The position numbers and the translations under genes are program-made. Below, in pieces: positions 34,401 to 46,400 of a stretch of DNA of 64,000 bases (within the stretch, counting starts at the first letter, position 1; the number at the start of each line of letters is the position of its first letter). Origin of the DNA: Bathynomus jamesi (Eukaryota > Arthropoda > Malacostraca > Isopoda > Cirolanidae); contig JAJOZX010000872.1 of assembly GCA_023014485.1 (NCBI GenBank), positions 861,001 through 925,000 of the forward strand. The letters run 5' to 3'. The notes below the pieces were generated by a model that did not search any database, had not been told where the DNA came from, and saw only the letters and a program-made list of their open reading frames with translations.

Positions 34401-37400
34401 GGAAACAGTGTTAGACATTGGCCACGACATAACCCATCCGGCAGCCAGTTACTTTAGGGCACCTACTCACTAAAAATAATTAATAGTTACACCAAAGATT
34501 ACCTATATCTAGTTGGTCCACATTCGCATTATAACACGCAAATCATTTCATACAAATGAACTTGAACAGAAATTTTTAAGCCAGCGACACTAACATTTAC
34601 TTTAAGCTCATGAGCCGCTTAGATTTTGAGTACAGCTTTACAATTTTGGTCTCATGGCTTTAGAATATGAAGCTCAAAATTATAATAGCTGTGGCATTTT
34701 TGTAAATTTATGGTCTCATTGGCTTTTTCTCGATTTCACAAAAAGAGTATGACATTTTGTACAAGTGTAGCTTGACTATATGTAGGTGGGCTTTGGCTCC
34801 ACATTATGCAGTAAGCTGAAAAGCGCTCACAGTTCACATTCATTTCTTTATGCGAGTAAGTTAGTTACTCTACAATACCGTGCTTAACTTTTAAGTCAGG
34901 AATTAGATCCAAATCTCATGTTGAAAAACAAAAATCTTTATAAATGGTAATCGCGTGAATGATTAACAGTACAGTACCTTAATATAGCCTTGATGAGCAG
35001 CTAGCTGCATTACAATTAGGCTACCACCAACAACCGTCGCTGCAGCTTTCCCGACTTTCATTGATAAATATCCAACAACCCTGAGAAAATAAATTTAATC
35101 TTAGAACAAATTTCATCTAATGATAATTTTGTGTCACAAATGCTTTACCTTTCAAAATATGAGGCAAAGAAATAATTTCTAAAATGTTCCACTTCCACTA
35201 CTTCATCACACTACAATGGATTCTAATGTATTTGAACTTGTGAACAAGAGTATGTAAATACTGATAGACAACTTAAGATATTGTTTACTATAACAAAAAC
35301 TAGATTTGTATAATTTAGTTTGTAATATTTCATGTTCACTAAGTGAATAATAAACACACACAGCTACATTTCATAAGGATTTTAAATGAACAAACATGGT
35401 AGTACAGTCAGTCCTCGCTTTAATATATTAGTTGGTTCCTGAAAACAGTTTGTATATTGAAAATGTGTATATCAAAATCAAGAATTCCATAGAAACAATG
35501 TTATAATTTCTTAATTCATTCCAGCCATCCCCATTATGGAAATATTTGTAAAAATGTACACAGAAAACACAAAGACATCATATGCATGTAAATACATTAA
35601 AAGACAGCAGATAATACTGTACTTAAATGCAAAATAAATTCACTTTTTTCTATGTGAAGGTCAAAATATGAAAATAAAAACCCACTCTAACAGACAGAGT
35701 TTATTTCCACAACAGTTTCGATGCCCACTAGCATCCTCCTCGGGTGGATACAGAAAAACGAATGAACCAAAACAAGAGGGAAAACAGTCCAGGGGCCATT
35801 AAAAAATTTGCACCTAGGTTAGATCCTGTTCTCCCAACACTGGAAGGGCATTTTCATTAAAGGGACCTGCTTTAAGTACATTCACACACATTTAAAACTA
35901 TCTTCTTGTTTCATGCATACAGATTCTATTTTTTTTTTACATAATTATTACATTTATTATTAAATTTATTACATTTAATATTGCATTATTATTTATTACA
36001 GAAATGATAAATTTATTATTACATTGGTTATTACATTGTTGTTTATTATACAGAACTTAGAAACCGAAAAATGAATGAAAAAGGGGGTAAATTTATAGTA
36101 TTACCCCCGTCTCCCTTTGGAGGTGAAATTTATGTTTTTCCTATGGTTTTTGATGTGTTTTGAACAAATCTGACCTTCAAAACCGTCGGAAATGACTTTT
36201 TTTGAGATAACACCCCCCCTCCCCCCAGCCAGTAATCGAAAACGAGTCATTTCCGACGGTTTTGAAGGTCAGATTCATTCAAAACACATCAAAAACCATA
36301 GGAAAAACAAATTTCACCTTCAAAATTGACCTAACCTAACATCGTTTTGGGCACAACCTAACTTTTTCTACAACGCCACAGTTTCTGGTCTTGACGATAT
36401 GTACACTCCATTTTACAATGTGGACACTTCACTACTGTTGGTAGAACACTGTGAGCATGCAGAAACAACACTTTTTTCTAAATTTTCATAGAAAGCGACA
36501 ATACAGCGGTAATAATCGAACAAGCATGTGTCACACGAAGCCATTCCCGTAGCAAAGTAATTCAAATTCGAAATGGATGGAGTGCAGTGATTGGGCAGAC
36601 ATGTAACGGTCACACAAACGAACGTACGAACACACACTAGATACACACCAAAAAAATGTTTATATCTCTAAAACGAAGCATTTGCGACGGAAACACTATA
36701 GAAGGAAAGTGTCTTAGAATTAAAAAATCTACTTAATGAACATATAATAATTGCTGGATGTTAGACGGGTGTAATACCAGTGGTGGGCACGCGCAACAAT
36801 TTTTGTAGTGCCGCAACCGCAACTCTGCTGAAATAGTTGCGCCGCACGCGCAAGCGCAACCCTTTTCAAAAAGTTGCGCCGCAAGCAAAAATGTTGCGCC
36901 GCAACTTTTTGCGGTGCAACTGCCCACCTTTGCATTTAATGTATATCTGCAGTGGTGGGCACGCGCAACAATTTTTGTAGCGCCGCAACCGCAACTCTGC
37001 TGAAATAGTTGCGCCGCACGCGCAAGCGCAACCCTTTTCAAAAAGTTGCGCCGCAAGCGCAAGCGCAACCAAAAATGTTGCACCGCAACTGCCCACCTTT
37101 GTGTAATACTATAATAATACCGAAAAAGGCAAGGAAACACTGAAAACCAAATGAAAAAGGCAAGAAGGAAACAATCCAAGAGACCATTGAGAAATTCACA
37201 CCTAGGTTAGATCCTGTTCTCCTGACACGGGAAGGACATTTTATTACAGGGTCCCACTTATAAGTACATTCGCACAAATTAAAACTATCTTCTTGTTCTA
37301 TACATACAGATTCTAATATTTTGACATAATTAATGCATTTAGATTTTTTTAACATTTATTATTATTACTTTACACTAATTATTAAATTTATAATATTACC

Positions 37401-40400
37401 TTTATTATTACATCTGTTGCATTTGCATTTATATTTATTTCCACATTTACTTCCATTATTACATTTGCATTGAATGAACTACAAGTGAGTAAGGAAACAA
37501 TCCAGAGACCTTTAAGAAATTCACCTTAGGTTAGAACCCATTCCCTCAACTCCGTAAGGGATTTTTTGACCAAGAATCTCATTAAAGGGTCTAACTTATA
37601 AGTACCTTCACACAAATTAAAATTATTTTTATTTTTTTTTTTTTTCAGATTTACCGCCGATTCGTACCTAAAGAGGCAGTACATATCTCGGCGAGGCAGT
37701 GAGTGGGTGATATTACTGTGCTAGGGGTGGTAGACTACGGGAATGAGTAAGGGTCAGTCGATGGATAGTGGGTAGGAGGGGTATGGTTTCAGATGCGATG
37801 GAGCAGATGGGAGTGAGTAAGGAAGAGGAGAACGGCTTCCACTGAAAAGTGGGGGCCTTCGGCGAGTATGGATCGTAGGCAGTTAGGTATGGGGTTTTCG
37901 GCCGAGAGGGGGAAACACCTGCGACGGAGAGCGGACAACTTTGAGCACTCTACCAGACCAGGTGTAAGACAGTGATAGGGGTATAGCAGGTAGGGCAAAG
38001 CGGGGCTGGCGATTTCGCCATAAGGTGTCCGTGGGTGATGCGGGTGTGACCTATGCGGAGATGGGCTAGGATTACTTCTTTATGGCGGGACCGGTGGAAT
38101 GAAGAAGCCCAGTATCCTATTTGCGGTTTGATCGTGTGGAGTTTATTTTGTGTGGCCTGGTCCCATTCCCGCTGCCATATGGAGCGGAAGTGGGAGCGGA
38201 AAGCCGGGAAGAAGTCGGAGAAGGGGAGGGGTCGGGAGGAGGCCGGCAGCAAGGAGGCCGTCTTTGCTGTGCGGTCCGCCGCCTCGTTACCCTGGATGCC
38301 GACATGAGCCGGGACCCAACAGAATGCGATTGTCTTGTGTTGGGAGATCGTTAAAAAGTGGAAGGTCTGCTGGATGGTACAGACGAGCGGGTGAGAGGAG
38401 TTAAATCTTTCTAGGGAGAGAAGTGCACTGTGGGAATCCGAATAAATGACGAAAGAGCTGGCAGAGTGGGTGCGCACGATATCGAGGGCCTCCATAATGG
38501 CGAAAAGTTCCGCCGAAAAAACGGAGGCCTCGCGGGGCAGGCCGACGCCCCGGGAGAGCGGCTGGGACAGAATCACCGCTGAGGAGGCCACACCAGCTTC
38601 CGAGCGGGAACCATCCGTGTAAATGGCGATTGCGTCCGGGTGTTGGGTTGCATGTTCACGGAAGTGACCTGTATATCATGGCGCTCGTGGTAGTCTTCGG
38701 TAGGGAACACAGATCTTTGCAAAACTTGATAGGGGTTAGGATCCAGGGGGGGTAGATGCTGAATGAAATGGGGATAACTGAGGGGGCGAGCATGTTGAAA
38801 AGATCAAGGAAAGAGCGGACCGCTTCAGTGAAGTGCCAGCTCCGTCCCTGAGGGGGTAGTTCTAAAACAGCCGCGCCCAGAAGCGAAGAAGGTAGCCTCT
38901 GTGCACGGAGGTATGTCCGCATGAGTAGACCCCGTCGGAGGGCGAGAGGGAGGTGGTCACATTCCACATGGAGGCTGGGGAGGAGCGGAAAGCACCGGTG
39001 GCGAGGCAGAGGCCTCTATTAAGTACCGGATCCAGAATACGGAGGCGGGCGTCGAGGCTGAACCGTAAACTGCGCTACCATAGTCCAGCTTCGACTGTAC
39101 TATGGAAGTATAAAGGCGAAGAAGAGAGCGTCGATCTGCACCCCATGTGGTGTGAGAGATGATCCAGGAGAGCGAGGGGGCGTCGAAGAGATTGCTTTAG
39201 GTGCTTGAGATGGGGAACCCAATTGAGCCATCGGTCTAGGGTCATGCCCAGAAAACGCGTAGAGGGTACCACCTCAAGAGGACTGCCGTATAATGTGACA
39301 GAGGGTAGAGGAAGGGTTGTGGGTCTTCTTCTACTGAAGACCATACACTTGGACTTAGGGATGGAGAGGCGGAAACCCACCGACGTCGCCCACCTTTCCA
39401 CCCGGTAGATGGCGAGCTGCATTTGCCGTTGAACGACAGACGGTTCTCGCCCTGCGAAGTAGATTGCAAGGTCATCCGCGTAAATGGAAGAGCGGATTGT
39501 GGGTGGAAGGCATTGTGCGACCGTGTTCATCACGACGGAGAAGCAGAGAACACAGGATGCTCCCCTGTGGGACCCCATCCTCCTGCACAAAGGTGTCAGA
39601 GAGGACTGAGCCCACCCGGACTTTAAAGGTCCGAGAAGAAAGGAAGCCCCTGATGAAGGTAGGCATGGCTCCGACGAGGCCCAGATGTCGGAGCTGACCG
39701 AGGATCACTGCTCGACGGGTGGTGTCATAGGCCTTCTGGATGTCAAAGAAAAGTGACAGTACGAACTGTCCATTGTCGAAGGCATCCTGTATGTCTCGGC
39801 TGAGAAGCAGGAGGGGATCAGTGGTGGAGCGGAATTGTCTGAAGCCAGACTGGGTAGACGGGAAGGAATTGGTACGTTCAAGGACGAACGATAATCGCGT
39901 AGCGACCATTTTTTCGAGGATCTTGCAGGCACAACACGTCAGGGCGATTGGTCTGTAGTTTGTGGGGTCCAGGGAATCTTTGCCGGGCTTGGGGATAGGG
40001 ATGACGTGGGCCTCCTTCCACCTAAAGGAGAAGGCATCCTATATCCATATGCGATTGTATAGGTCTAACAGGAAAATTTGTAAGGTAGAGTGGAGGTATT
40101 GGATCATGCCGTACGGAATACCATCCAGGCCAGGACAAGGGGATCGTCGAGAGGCCAGTGCCGCCTGTAGTTCACGCATGGTAAACAATCGGTTGTAGGT
40201 GCTGTCTATGGACGGTGGAGAGGGGCTATCGTCAGGGGCGGGTACGGAATTGGCTGCAGAGGAAGAAACGGCGGCGAAGGTAGAAGCAAGGTGGTCTGCC
40301 ACCGACTTGGGCTCACATAGGAGTCCGTCGTTAGTCCGGAGGACCGGGGGTCGGGAGGGGACATGTCTCCTCTCGACGCCCCGCACCTTCTTCCAGATGG

Positions 40401-43400
40401 TAGCCGAAGGTGTGTTGGCGGTGATGCCGGACACAAAGGCACGCCAAGAGGCTCGGCGCGCTGTCTTCATTGTGCGGCGGGCGATGGCCCTGACCCGCTG
40501 CATCTCCGTGCGATGGATGGGGAGTCGCGTCCGGTAGAAGCGCCGAGTTGCCTTCTTCTTGGCGCGCACGGCCTCCACGCACTCCGGGGTCCACCAAGGA
40601 ACCCGTCGGGCGCGGGGGTAGGCGGAGGATTGTGGTACGCTTGTGCTTGCGGCCGTTAGAACGACGGACTCGAAGTATGCGATGCACTCGTCGATGGATG
40701 GGAAGTGGGCAGTTGTAAGGGTGGTATGTGTGTTGTCACGGAAGCGGGCCCAATTCGCGTTGGTGGTAACCCACCTTACCGGTACCCGTACGGTCTGGTC
40801 GGGTCGATTGAGGGTGAGTAGAATGGGGAGATGGTCACTTCCATGGTCCTCTCGGGGGACTTGCCACGTGAAGTCTAGGAGGGCATCAGTTGAAACGAGG
40901 GACAGGTCTATACAGGATGGAGTGCAGGTGGTGGCATGGTAGAATGTAGGAGAGCCATCGTTGAGGCACTCGAAGGAGAGCTCGGTCATGAAGGATATCA
41001 GGGTTGGGGCCATATAGGTGGACTGTGTGTCGCCCCACAAGGGGTGACGACTATTGAAATCGCCCAGCAGTAGGAAGGGCCTGGGTAGTTGTTCCACGAC
41101 TTCCACCAGGTCGTCGCGGGAGACTTGAGCGTGGGGCAGAAGGTAGATTGAACAAATGGTGTACTGTCTATCCAGGGAGAGCCGGACGGCAGTCACCTGT
41201 AGCGGGGACCGGATGGAGAGATTGTAGAAGGGGACTGCGTGGTGGACGAGGATGGCAGCTCCCCTTCGAGTACAGGTAGGAGGCGGGGTGGCAGTGCAAA
41301 AATAACCAGTGGGGCAGGGCATGGGCCTGGTCCCCAGGATTAGCTCCTGGAGACACACACACACCGGATGGGGTGGCAAGCAGGGAGTTAAGGCCTTCAT
41401 AGTTTGCAGAGATTCCTCGACAGTTCCAGTGGACTATTGTGGTTTTCGGGGGATCCATTAGTTGATGAAGGGGGATGGGTAAAGGTGTAGGCGCTAGGAG
41501 GTTGGAGTGTGAAGGGAGATCTGAAGTTCGCGAAACTGAAGGCTGGGTCGGGAGCATTGCTGGCTATCTACCGTTCACCAGGGAAGGAATCGGTCGGCCT
41601 GTCGAACCCCGCGGAGGTTGCGGGGTCGAGTCGGCCGAGCGAGACCGGAGGCGTGATCACGGCAGGCAGAGGAACATCGTGGGCTGAGCGGGTCAGAAGG
41701 GCCCTGATGGGCCTCTATGGTCGGGCCAGGGGGGGCCACGTTAACCCCAAAAGGGGCGCTACCCCGCCTGTCCGGGGTCTCACGGCGGACCCTAGGTGGT
41801 GACAGGGGGTACCAGAAAAACCGGGCGGGTGGGGAGGGCGTACTCAGGGTAGCTGATGAGGGGGCCGGGGATGTTGGGGGGGTAGGTACGATGGGGGTGG
41901 AAGGAGGTGAACCAGAGTGGTCTCGAGGAGGGGTGGAGAAAATGGCACCCGGAGGCAAGGGTAGATCCAGGAGACTCATGGGCGTGGGCGCGGCCGAGCT
42001 TCCCTCGGTCACACCGTGCAGCTGCGCCAGAGCCGCATCCATTGGATCCACTGGGCTGGGTCTCGTCGTACGGGGCGGGTCGTGGATTTCGGCCACTATT
42101 GTCAGAGTCTGTGGGGGTAGAGCGGTGGGACTTCTGCGATGGGGAGAGATGGACATAGCAGACGTGGTGGGCGGTGTAAGGGTCCGAGCCGTCTTCTTGG
42201 TCTTAGGGGAAGAGGGAGAGAGACGTTGGAAGGCCGGAGGGTCTGGCGACACGCTCCGGCGTCTCCGCCTCGACGGCTTGCTCCGGGCGGCAGGTTCGGG
42301 CGTGTACAGGGAGCACTGGGAAGGCAGGGTTTGAGGTGGCTGGGACCTGGGAGCCCTGGTCCCAGACTCCTGGGGGATTCGTGGCAGGTGAGGTGCGGGA
42401 AGAAGAGGAACGGTGGGGGGACAGGGGACCGTCGGGTCCTGCGAGGATTTGCTTTGTGGGGAACAGGGAGCAGTGGCTGGGGGGGGGGGGTTCGGCGGCA
42501 GGCCAGGGCGGCGTGCCGAGAGCAGCGGCATAGGACATCCCCGGCCTCACCTCCCGACTCCGCACCCTGTCTCGTGCCTCACGGGGGCTAAGGAAGTCCG
42601 ACACTTGTAGGCCGCGGACCTCCTTCTCGAACTTGAAGAAAAGGCATTCGCGGGATGAAGAGGGGTGTGCGCCTTCGCAGTTGGAGCATTTGGGTGTATT
42701 GGGGCACCTGTCAGGGTGAGCGAGTCGTCCACAGTGCACACACAATTGATGCGGCTGTCGACAAACGGAGCTAACGTGTCCAAACTTATTGCATTTAAAA
42801 CAACGGGTCGGGTCTGGGATGTATGGGCGTATAGAAAACTCGCATGACGCGCGGTCTCCCATACCCCATACAATGCGGCCGGGGGGATTAGTGTATTGAA
42901 AGTAAGGAGCAGACGTGGGGTGGGGGAGGGGGTGCCTCCCTGTCGGGATGTGAAGCGATAGATCTTAGTGACTCCTTGGGGTGCGAGGTCCTCCAGGAGC
43001 TCGCTCACTGCGATCGACAATAGGCGGGTGGCGTAAATAGTGCCCTGACTGATTCAGGCGATGGTGTGGGGAAACGGACACCGAGCATCCAAGGACCTCA
43101 ATGGCGGAGAGTAGGGCTTTCGTCTCTGCGGCTGAGCGTGATTTTACGAGGAGGGAGACATCCCTCTGTGGGCGTACGTCATAGCGGCTGGAGTTGCTGT
43201 GGGTTCGGATCGCCTGGAACGTCCGTTCAGAGTTGGTCGGGAGGGACCCAGATGTAGGCTGAATCACCAGGAATTTGTGGATACTTGGAAGGGAGAGGGA
43301 GGCTGTAGAGTCGAAATGGACCGGGATATTCAACGGTCGATAGGACGGCCATGAATGCCGGCTCCCCCGTCCGCCGCGAGGCTCTCTCCGTGGGGAGGTG

Positions 43401-46400
43401 GGCTGACGGCGGGTAAGGGGGGCATATGGGGAGAGCAAGAAGCCGGGTTGTGGGGGCAAATCCTCGGTGGAACTCGACTTGCCCAAAGGTGGCTGAAGTG
43501 GGCTGGGGCGAGACCCCTGCTCCAGAGTGTGTAGGTCCAAAGGCATAGTCGAGGGACGGACTGGGGTCGGCAACGGAAAAGTAGAGTGCAAGCGTACCGC
43601 TTCCACAGGGGGGTCAACCCCATTAGGTTGCGGTCTTCCAGTGGTAAAGGACTCAAGGGCCTGGTTGCCCACCACCCGAGTGTTGAGAGTAGTAGTAGTC
43701 CGAGAGTGAGAAGCAGTAGTCGTAAGCCGAGGGGGAGAAGTGTCCATAGCGAAACAAAAAATAACTTCATCCCCCACGCGCATCCAGCCACCACCGACTC
43801 CAACAAGGGAAAGGCGAAGCGTGGGCACACTTGGTCCCACCGCCGATAGATGTCACGCAGGGGAGATACACCCGCACCCAGTCCCTGTGCCTGAAAGGCA
43901 GCCACTCTCATCCAACGCGCAGTGAAAAGCGGCAGGGACAGGGTTTGGGTTTGGTCGGAAAGCGACAAGGGTGCAGGGCAACCACCTCCCACACCCAAGG
44001 GCCAAGGAAGGGGTCAAAATCAAGGTCCAAAGAACGATGCCAAAAAAAGAGAGAGAAGCCAGAAAGAATGGGGGGTCATTCTCTGTCAGATCAACCAAAA
44101 AAAATTAAAATTAACACCCTCATCTCATATTTTGCTGAAATTTGGTTTATAGGGAGTTTGTGAGCCCTGAATCCATTTCTGAAATTATAAGGTCAATCCG
44201 ACCAACGGTTCAAGAGATATGACCTCGGGCAATTTGAGGTCACTCGCGAGGTTACTAACATTTGGCCAGCCATAACTTGGGTAATAATTGTCATAATTAT
44301 ATAAAAGTATATATATTTAGAATCAGAAAATGACAAGGAATCCAAATATGCAAGTTTTAGAACTCTAGGTTGAAAAATAAAAAAAGTTACACTGTAACCA
44401 AAATTTGAGGTCACGATTTGACCTCTGGGGTATCAATGAGAATTTTTTTTTTAAATGTAAAAAATGAAGGCATAGGCATTGGCTATTAGAATCAGCAAAA
44501 AAAAGTTTGTTTATGTTAGTATTTTCATGTAACTAACATATAAGTGAACACCATATTCATAAGTTGTGCGTCAATTCTACCTATTTTTTCACACTTAAGC
44601 TCATAATTTGACCTATAGAAATTAAAATTACATTTTTTATAGATATAAAAACAAAGTCAGAGTTCTTGACTAATAGAAACAATCAAAAAAGTTTGTTTAT
44701 GTTGGTACTTTTCATGTAACTAACTTATAAGTGAACACCATATTTATAAATTGCTTGTCATTTCAAGGAATTTTTATATCTTAGCTATCAATTTGACCTC
44801 AAGCTCCAGAATTTAATAAAAATTGTATTTCACTGCTAATCTACACTGGCAATAATAGTTATAATAGTGAAAGGGGAAGACTAAGCTCACATGTAGCCTA
44901 AACAAACCTGTTGAAACATGTTGCTACTTGTCTAAGTGCAGATCAACACGGATAGTTGCAAAATTCCTTGTCTACAGGTTAGTACAGTTCCAGCCAGCAC
45001 TGCGGGTGGCTGGTGGGTATGGTGTTTTAATGAGCCTCAGAGACTATCAAGGCCTAAAATATTAAGTGTGTATAGCTATATATTTTCTAAAAAATATAAT
45101 TACCTAATTGTAAATCCTATATCTTTACAGATCAAAATACAATGGTTCGGCACTTGAAATACTGCCAGGACCCTATTCAAAAACACGAAACGCATAACAA
45201 TCAATCTTAGAAAAGTGACTGATGTACTTGTTGAAAAATGTGCTGGAAGAGTGAAAAAAGACTCATTGTTGTGTGTGAACTGCTGGACACTGATAATGAA
45301 AAACCCCACTATACTTAGTACCACTGAAAACAACGAGTCTGAGCAGGATTCAAATGAATCATCTACTATCAGTGGCTTGAGTAACATCTCTTCAATTCAA
45401 GATCTGGACAATGACAGTGATTGCTTGATAAAGGAAAATCCTTCAACTTCAGTTGAACCAGTTCTAGCATTTCTGGACCAAACACCAGTTAAAAAAGTAA
45501 GTAATAAATTAATATAATAACTTATACTTTACTACAAGGTCTGTTTGATCTACTATATAGCCAATTATATAGCATTTAAAGTACTATAATTAATATTTAA
45601 TTACTAATATTCAGGTGTGTGAAACCTTTTTTTCTGTTCTTTTCAGAAGGGCTGTCATTAAGCCAGAAAAAGCGCAAGGCTCGTGGTAAGCTATCATCTG
45701 CTCAGAAACACCTGAAGGAGAGGCTAGAACTCAGTTATGGTGTTCAAATTACCGAGGAGGTAAGTGATACTTCAAAACCTGAAACTAAATCTGAAAAACA
45801 TCTAGACAAATTAATGAATGAATTGAAACAGTCATTCCTGGAGAGCAAATGTCACCATCACAAACTACAAATATTGACACTCTCACCATACACAATTGAA
45901 AAAACAGCTAGTTTCTTTCAAACTACAACATACATGGTGAAAAGAAGCCGTTCACTTAAATCAGAACATGGAATCCTTCCGAAGATTCCACTAATGAGCA
46001 AAGGAAAAGTGATATCTGAAGAACACAAAGATATAGTTAGAAGATTCTATGAGTCAGAAGAGGTTAGTCGTATGTGTCCTGGCCAAAAGGATTGCGTGAA
46101 AGTTATCAGTGCTGAAGGTGCAATGAAGGTGCAAAAACAATTGGTCCTCGGGAATTTAAGAGAGATGTTTGGACTATATAAAAATGATGAAAAGAATCCC
46201 AAAATAGGATTTTCCACATTTGCAAAATTACGGCCATCATATTGTGTGCTTGCCGGTAGTGGTGGGACTCATTCTGTCTGTGTCTGCACATACCATCAAA
46301 ATCCAAAATTGCAGCTGGCTGCATTGGGAGAAAGAGGTCTTTCATACAAGGATCTTATGGATTACAGTGTCTGCAGTACAGAAAGAGAGACTTGCATGAT

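Larger units (their letters stand above)
35640..37627 (-). repeat. Penelope A 3' region: three tandem untranslated units
   Basis: Three diverged units lie at about 37640-37490, 37330-37150 and 35930-35700 on the minus strand. Each carries a word like TTTAATTTGTGCGAATGTAC, then CTTATAAGTGGGACCC, then GAGAACAGGATCTAACCTAG. TAA/ATG-rich spacers separate them. The same three units occur in element B. Two MITE-like insertions (36121-36320 and 36778-37101) lie between units in A only. Confidence 0.8.

Noticed and set aside
36729..37179. Cysteine- and alanine-rich repeated frames
   Set aside because: They come from the GTTGCG/CGCAAC words of the MITE dimer and are not a protein repeat family.
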